The notes beneath the pieces are model-generated. The model saw only the letters and a program-made list of their open reading frames with translations. It ran no database searches and was not told the DNA's origin. The position numbers were made by a program, and so were the translations under genes. From the NCBI GenBank assembly GCA_964506245.1, contig CAZDKK010000018.1, positions 14,178 through 78,177 on the forward strand: a stretch of DNA of 64,000 bases, read 5' to 3'. Of the stretch, positions 60,001-64,000 are shown in pieces. Origin of the DNA: CAZDKK01 sp964506245 (GTDB lineage: Bacteria; Eisenbacteria; RBG-16-71-46; CAIMUX01; WJJG01). How positions within the stretch are numbered: the first letter of the stretch is position 1; the number at the start of each line of letters is the position of its first letter.

Positions 60001-60684
60001 GCTCTGGAGCGCGGCGAGCCGCCCGCCCTGCCGGCCCTCGTGATCGATCTGGCCGCCGCGGACACGCGCGCGCTGGCGCTGCCGGCCGATCGGGCGTGGC
60101 GGATTCGCCTGCGCGGGCGCATCGATCGGCTCGACGTGCGCGCGGGCGAGGGAGAGACGCCGCAGGCGGTCGTCTTCGACTACAAGGCCTCGCCGCGCGC
60201 GGGCTCCGTCCACCAAGAAATCCTGCAGGGGATGAATTTCCAGGTGGGGCTCTACCTGCTCGCGGTGCGCCGGCTCCTGGGTCTCGCGCCCGCCGGAGGT
60301 CTCTACTACGTCTACGCGCCCAGACCGCGCCGCGTCGATCGGCCCGCCCGCGCGGGCAACCCGCTCGCTTTCGAGATGAAGGGCATCTTCCTCGAGCGCG
60401 AGCGCGAGGCGATCGATCGGGACGCGGCATTCCTGAAGCCGCCGAGAGGCAAGGGGTATCCGCAGGCCATCGCCGCCGAGCGCTTGGATGTGCTGCTCGC
60501 GAGCGCCGAGCAGCGGATGCGCGAGGCCGCGCTCGAGATCCTGCGCGGCCGCATCCGCCCCATCCCGGCGGTCACCTCGCGGGGATTGCCCTGCCCGCAG
60601 TGCGACTACGCCAGCGTCTGCCGCTTCGATCCGCGCTGCCACGCGGTGCGCGTACCCGAGGCACGGGAGGCGGACCATGGCTGA
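57097..60684 (+). CDS. addB: AddB-like subunit of the ATP-dependent helicase/nuclease
   Basis: A 1195-residue protein, close to B. subtilis AddB in length. The N-terminal Walker A is LLIGPAGSGKTRACIEAL, followed by VLLVPDQFTYAADRLLLEEG and the inactivated helicase-like core. The C-terminal PD-(D/E)xK nuclease has VVFDYKAS with Asp and Lys, and Q at MNFQVGLYLLAV. The iron-sulfur cluster ligands are present as one Cys in ETFARCPFQFFARYL and three in GLPCPQCDYASVCRFD. With AddA it resects double-strand breaks to a Chi-type signal for recombination. An acidic insert lies near residue 480 (EEEEPDAGEQFAESEEDAAD), and a 27-bp repeat encodes ASELPRC twice. It overlaps addA by 8 bases. Confidence 0.93.
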   Translation: MDVRLLIGPAGSGKTRACIEALRECERAGRRGVLLVPDQFTYAADRLLLEEGGLPGTRCVRVLSFRRLAHLLAAEAGGPAVVSEPGRRMLLRAVVHSLSPEELGPLAGVRETTGFVTALAALLREVKGIAGRAAAERLHDSGGEDRKVAALARVITAYDRAIDEAGLADREERIHAAAERLAHHAGDWRERPVWVDGFASFTPEDKVLLAALARAVPVVTITLCADPGEARAILTEAEALIARGVWTSAGDFLARRGATLARPVFLPTLRSLLWLRETCGRALTIEALSDRPRYRASPRLAQLEAGLFRQADGRAAAPDAVAVTRLQATYPYQEVQAWARLIDRWVRLAPEGPRYRDVAVIVRDLDAYRPLVREVFERYGIPYFIDERRDATAHPLLRLVLGAVQLAGRGWTREAVIGLMRNPLCALPAETVDRIEHLSIEYAVEFERWWESRWEVFDLPERVRLELPRASEEGAESFADGEEEEPDAGEQFAESEEDAADLAGQAAPFDPTRRRRELAAVEARAAAQRLFPAWRAFCQVWQAGPVPFRTAAAAVRELVRQVAGQESPPLSTWSLDESARIAELLEQTLSNGEALMGAVPVDAARFARLLRDALAHASIGQTPRSLDAAIVAEPRRARVNEVRRVILGGLDAEAFPRLNVQDPLFSDTERERLSSGGLPMAYTAAQQSEEDPYFFYIAATRATEQLVLSYPTHAVGGAECEPSIYLAEVARALGTEIPAVADEPGRSRDASELPRCQHASELPRCLARELRAAGAGAGGVARLEAECRAVLAAFAAQAELGLACARRLGRDLPEQLEAALIPALFPTGEIATSVSRLETFARCPFQFFARYLMRLEPPPEPQLTPRNTGSAAHAALERFFAAERRGEGATVPARIREIFAELARREEYRVFQEDPPSAYLWDRTRRGLEFFLKTELERLAQSAFRPWGFELDFSLPPGEGLTPEAARAALERGEPPALPALVIDLAAADTRALALPADRAWRIRLRGRIDRLDVRAGEGETPQAVVFDYKASPRAGSVHQEILQGMNFQVGLYLLAVRRLLGLAPAGGLYYVYAPRPRRVDRPARAGNPLAFEMKGIFLEREREAIDRDAAFLKPPRGKGYPQAIAAERLDVLLASAEQRMREAALEILRGRIRPIPAVTSRGLPCPQCDYASVCRFDPRCHAVRVPEAREADHG
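59344..59392 (+). repeat. In-frame 27-bp tandem repeat within addB
   Basis: GCGAGCGAGCTGCC(G/A)CGCTGCC occurs at 59344-59365 and 59371-59392 with one mismatch, encoding ASELPRC twice. It lies in a linker before the nuclease part, so length change is probably tolerated. Confidence 0.7.
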
Positions 60685-63600
60685 GCGCGCCCCGGTCTTC
60701 AAGCCCACGCCGGAACAGAAGCTGGCGATCGAGCTCGAGGCGCCGAGCGTGCTCGTCTCGGCCAGCGCCGGAACGGGCAAGACGCGCACGCTGGTCGAGC
60801 GCGTGCTCCACTTCATCGCGGCGGGCGTGCCGCTCGAGCGCATGCTGGTGATCACCTTCACGCGCAAGGCGGCGGGGGAATTGAAGGAGCGGTTCTACCG
60901 GGCCTTCGATGCCGATCCGCGCCTCCGGCCCCTGCGGCTCGCCCTCCCCCAGGCCTACGTCACGACGATCGACGGGTTCTGCTCGCGCCTGCTGCGCGAG
61001 CACGCCCTGGCCGCCGGCATCGACCCGGGATTCGGTGTGCTGTCGGCCCCCGACGACCAGCTCGCGATCGACGAGATCCTCGACGCGATCTTCCGCCACT
61101 GGTACCTGGGGCGCTCCGAGGATCAGCCCGCCGAGGGGGCGTGGGCGGGCGTTCCGGTGCGCGGCGGCGACGCTCACCGCGGGTTCCTGCGGCTGATCGA
61201 GCTGTGCCGGATGAAGCAGGGTCGCGAGGTGCTCAAGCAGGAGCTCGAGCACTTGATGGCCCTCGCCCGCGTTCGCCCGCGGCCGGACGAGTTCCTGGAC
61301 AAGCTGGAGAGCGGGCTCGGCGCGTCCCAGCCACCCTACGTCGCGCCGCTGGCGAACAGCCTGGTGGAACACTGGCGGGCCGGGGTGCGCGCTTACGATC
61401 AGATGCTCGAGATCGCCGCCGCAGAGCTCGACCTCGCCAAGTTCGCCAAGCACCGAGATCTCGCGCGGATTCTGGGCGCCGCGCCGCCGCCGTGGCCGGG
61501 ACGCCCGGGCGATGACAGCGCGGCGAGCACCGATCTCGCGCCCGCGCTGGCGGCGCTGCACGAGCACCTGCACGCGACGGGTGTGCTCACGGGCAAGCGC
61601 CCCTGGGAGATCAAGTGGCCGAACTTGCCGGGCGGCACCAAGCCGAGGCTCGGCGCGCTGAACGAGCTGGCCAAGACGCTCCTCGGCCACGGTTCCTCGG
61701 GCAGCAGCCCCTTCGCCTGGCTGCCCGAGGACCCGGCCGCCATCGCCGCGCAGTACGCCTCGACGCGCGGCACGCTGGAGACGCTGCTCGCGCTCCTGCG
61801 CCGTCTGATGGAGCGCTACGAGGCCCACAAGCGCGACCGCGGGCTGCTCGACTTCGCCGACCTCGAGCAGGAGACCGCGCGCCTCCTGCGCGACGCGCCC
61901 GATGAGCTGCTCGGGCGCTTCGACCTCGTTTTTGTCGATGAGTTCCAGGACGTCAATCGCCTGCAGGCCGAGATCGTCGACCGGCTGCGACCGCGGCGCG
62001 GGCGCTTCCTGGTGGGCGACGTCAAGCAGTGCATCTACCAGTTCCGGCTCGCCGAGCCGTCGATCTTCCGCGAGCGCTTCCGCGCGGCGCGCGTGCTGCG
62101 TCCGGCGGATCGCGTGGTGTCCGCGCCCGCGGCCGAAGCGCCGGGCGAGAAGGTGTGCGTCTTTCTGTCGGAGAACTTCCGCTCGCGCGTCCCGGTGCTC
62201 GAGGCGGTCAACGCCATCTTCGAGCAGCTTCTCTGGCCCGAGATGATCGGCGGCCCCTACCGCGATCAGGCCCTGCGCCCGCCCGCAGCCGAGAGCGAGC
62301 GGCCGTCTTCATCCGAAGCCGCGCGCGGGGCGGCACGCATCGAGAAGTCCTGCGAGGACGGGGCCTCGCCGGTCGAGATCCACCTCTTCGACAAGCCTCC
62401 GGCGAGCCCGGCAGCCGCCGCGGCGCCCGCGCTCGAAGCGGAGGCGCGCGTCATCGCGCGCCGGATCCACGAGCTGCGCGCGACGGGCCCGCGCGTGCCC
62501 GACGGCCGGGGCGGCTCGCGCGCGATCCGCTTCAGCGACGTCGCCGTTCTGCTGCGCAGCCCCGCGCCGACCGGGTCGCCCTTCGCACGGATCCTGCGCG
62601 AGGAGGGCGTCCCGGTCGCGTTCGGCGGGCTCGACTTCTTCGAACGAGAGGAGGTGCGCGATTTCCTCAACATGCTGGCGCTGCTCGACAACGCGCACAA
62701 CGACGTGGCCCTGGCGGCCGTGCTCCGCTCACCCGCCATCGGCTTCGACGACAACGATCTGCTGCGCGTGCGGCTCGCATGGCCCGCGGCCCTCGCGCTG
62801 ATCGCCGCGCTGCGCGCCACCGCGAGCGGGCGGGCGGATGCCTGGAGCGGCGCGCCTGGCAGCCCCGGCGTGCTCAGCGGCGCGGCCGGCTCCGATCTCG
62901 CGCGGCGCTGCGCGCAGGTCATCGCCGACCTCGATCGCTGGCGAGCCCTGGTCCAGGCTGCCGACCTGGGAACTGCCGTCGCCACGGTGCTCGACGCGAG
63001 CGGGCTGCTCGACGCGGCCGCGGCCCAGCCGGGCGGATCGGGCCGCGTCGGCAACCTCCAGCAGCTCCTGGCGCTCGTCCAGCGCTACTGCACCGAGCGC
63101 GACCACAGCCTGCCGGGCCTCGTGCGCTACTTCGAGAACCTGCGCATCACGGGCGCGGGGTTGGAGGCGTTGCCCGAGGAGCAGGCCGACGAGGACGCGG
63201 TGCGGATCCTGTCGCTGCACAAGGCCAAGGGGCTCGAGTTCCCGGTCGTCTTCGTCGCCCTGCAGGGGCGCACCTTCAACCTGCAGGACGCCAGCAACAA
63301 GGTCCTCACCGGGCCGGACTGGATCGGCGTCGATGCCTTCGATCCCGAGACCTATGTCCTCACGCCGACGATCGCGCACCGCGCCCTGGCCGCGGAGCGG
63401 GCGCAAGCGGTCCGCGAGGAGGAGCTGCGGATCCTCTACGTCGCGCTCACGCGCGCGCAGGAGAAGCTGATCCTGACCGGGACGCTCCCGCGCCCCTGGC
63501 ACGACGCGCTGGCGGCAACGCTGCCGGGCGCCGACCTGGCCCTGCGCCGGCAGGCGGCGCTGCGCGCGCGCGCAGCGCTGCCGTGGATCGTCGAGGCGCT

Positions 63601-64000
63601 GGTCCATCTGGCGGAGCCGGCGCACCTGGCGGCGCTCGAGGCGACCGAGGCGAGCGTCGAGGTGCGCCCCGGGCTCATCCTCCATCGCCACGATCCCGCA
63701 CGCTGGCTGGCCCCGATCCCGGCGCAGCGGCCCGCACCGCAGGCGCCCGAACCGGAGGCCGCACGCGCGATCGCTCCGCAGGCCGCAGCAGCAGCGAGGG
63801 CGGAGGCCGCGCGCGCGACCGCTCCGCAGGCCGCAGCAGCAGCAGCGAGGGCGGAGGCCGCGCTGGCCCGGTTGCGCGCGGAGCTGCCCGATCTGGCCGT
63901 GCGGCTCGCGCAGCGCTATGCGCACGAGTCTGCCCTGGGCTGGCGCGGCAAGTACTGGGTCACGGAGATCAAGCGGCTCATCGACGCCGACCTCCACGCC
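60677..64000 (+). CDS. addA: AddA-like UvrD-family helicase/nuclease (3' end outside window)
   Basis: The frame is open from the ATG at 60677 (GGGAGG 6 bases upstream) to the window end: 1108 codons visible, while family members are about 1200 residues. Superfamily 1 helicase motifs are complete: Walker A SASAGTGKTRTLVERV; Ia LVITFTRKAAGELKERF; II LVFVDEFQDVNRLQ; III FLVGDVKQCIYQFRLAEP; IV SENFRSRVPVLEAVN; V VRILSLHKAKGLEFPVVFV; VI RILYVALTRAQEKLILTG. The C-terminal nuclease domain lies beyond the window. Before it is an Ala-rich linker made by a 48/51-bp duplication. It overlaps addB, so the two subunits are made together. The complex unwinds and trims double-strand breaks for RecA. Confidence 0.94.
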   Translation, partial: MAERAPVFKPTPEQKLAIELEAPSVLVSASAGTGKTRTLVERVLHFIAAGVPLERMLVITFTRKAAGELKERFYRAFDADPRLRPLRLALPQAYVTTIDGFCSRLLREHALAAGIDPGFGVLSAPDDQLAIDEILDAIFRHWYLGRSEDQPAEGAWAGVPVRGGDAHRGFLRLIELCRMKQGREVLKQELEHLMALARVRPRPDEFLDKLESGLGASQPPYVAPLANSLVEHWRAGVRAYDQMLEIAAAELDLAKFAKHRDLARILGAAPPPWPGRPGDDSAASTDLAPALAALHEHLHATGVLTGKRPWEIKWPNLPGGTKPRLGALNELAKTLLGHGSSGSSPFAWLPEDPAAIAAQYASTRGTLETLLALLRRLMERYEAHKRDRGLLDFADLEQETARLLRDAPDELLGRFDLVFVDEFQDVNRLQAEIVDRLRPRRGRFLVGDVKQCIYQFRLAEPSIFRERFRAARVLRPADRVVSAPAAEAPGEKVCVFLSENFRSRVPVLEAVNAIFEQLLWPEMIGGPYRDQALRPPAAESERPSSSEAARGAARIEKSCEDGASPVEIHLFDKPPASPAAAAAPALEAEARVIARRIHELRATGPRVPDGRGGSRAIRFSDVAVLLRSPAPTGSPFARILREEGVPVAFGGLDFFEREEVRDFLNMLALLDNAHNDVALAAVLRSPAIGFDDNDLLRVRLAWPAALALIAALRATASGRADAWSGAPGSPGVLSGAAGSDLARRCAQVIADLDRWRALVQAADLGTAVATVLDASGLLDAAAAQPGGSGRVGNLQQLLALVQRYCTERDHSLPGLVRYFENLRITGAGLEALPEEQADEDAVRILSLHKAKGLEFPVVFVALQGRTFNLQDASNKVLTGPDWIGVDAFDPETYVLTPTIAHRALAAERAQAVREEELRILYVALTRAQEKLILTGTLPRPWHDALAATLPGADLALRRQAALRARAALPWIVEALVHLAEPAHLAALEATEASVEVRPGLILHRHDPARWLAPIPAQRPAPQAPEPEAARAIAPQAAAAARAEAARATAPQAAAAAARAEAALARLRAELPDLAVRLAQRYAHESALGWRGKYWVTEIKRLIDADLHA
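63755..63853 (+). repeat. 48/51-bp in-frame tandem duplication within addA
   Basis: The units 63755-63802 and 63803-63853 differ by a few bases and one extra AGC triplet. Each encodes an EAARA(I/T)APQAAAAAR-type stretch, an Ala-rich and probably helical linker between the helicase and nuclease parts. Confidence 0.75.

Noticed and set aside
55753..60867. 1704-codon open frame on the minus strand opposite fumarase and addB
   Set aside because: Fumarase alpha and beta and addB, on the plus strand, have complete catalytic motifs. The antisense frame shows no recognisable domain and typical shadow composition.

Overview
The window is very GC-rich and gene-dense, with rows of same-strand genes often joined by ATGA or TGATG overlaps. 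Three secreted proteins carry the FlgD-like, type IX-secretion-like C-terminal domain. Many other proteins are lipoproteins or exported. There is a class I two-subunit fumarase, AddAB rather than RecBCD, and a DNA topoisomerase VI. Together these suggest an uncultured Gram-negative bacterium of the FCB group or a neighbouring candidate phylum (Eisenbacteria / Krumholzibacteriota / Latescibacterota type). This placement is inference; there is no rRNA gene here to anchor it.

Layout. 1-5764 (+): a split MacB-type ABC exporter (ATPase, permease), a TolC-like outer-membrane factor, a sensor kinase and a sigma-54 response regulator form one operon. 5862-9590 (-): a large repeat-rich secreted protein. 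9966-16312 (-): a four-gene lipoprotein operon of PpiC-type isomerase, TPR phospho/sulfohydrolase and two tandem UshA-like metallophosphoesterases. Each of the last two is interrupted by an in-frame TGA where the family normally has the second Cys of a PCGC motif. 16745-18588 (-): two paralogous secreted proteins of unknown function. 18933-21036 (+): a TPR/Cys-rich periplasmic protein and a membrane polyferredoxin. 21033-24497: methyltransferase, PLP decarboxylase, class-I glutamine amidotransferase-like hydrolase. 24724-32013: DUF4136 lipoprotein, seven-repeat lipoprotein, and a secreted pair including a GxDxY-repeat/HEAT protein. 32660-40839 (+): NodB-like deacetylase, B12-type radical SAM enzyme, CotH-kinase-family secreted protein, GT-C glycosyltransferase. 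41058-50181: CoA-transferase, outer-membrane beta-barrel, DUF2807 protein, TIGR03960-type radical SAM fusion, CPBP protease. 50228-53317 (-): topoisomerase VI A and B. 53698-57084 (+): small histone-like basic protein, trpS, fumarase alpha and beta. 57097-64000 (+): addB and addA, the latter cut by the window end.

Main discovery candidate: the two metallophosphoesterase genes at 11201-12259 and 9966-11201 are best read as selenoprotein genes. In both, the TGA falls in the same codon (PCG-U-HGKKGGLARRA), the reading frame continues with full family similarity on both sides, and a hairpin with a bulged U and a GGC loop follows at the spacing expected of a bacterial SECIS element. A 51-nt stretch covering the TGA and the hairpin is identical between the two genes although the proteins have otherwise diverged widely. 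TGA is an ordinary stop codon elsewhere in the window. Selenocysteine machinery (selA, selB, selD, tRNA-Sec) is not in the window and would have to be found elsewhere in the genome.

Other points worth attention: bacterial topoisomerase VI; a 22-bp inverted repeat enclosing 109 bp at 17780-17932; an array of five 11-bp repeats at 42400-42454; several in-gene and intergenic tandem repeats; and a possible electron-transfer pair at 18933-21036.
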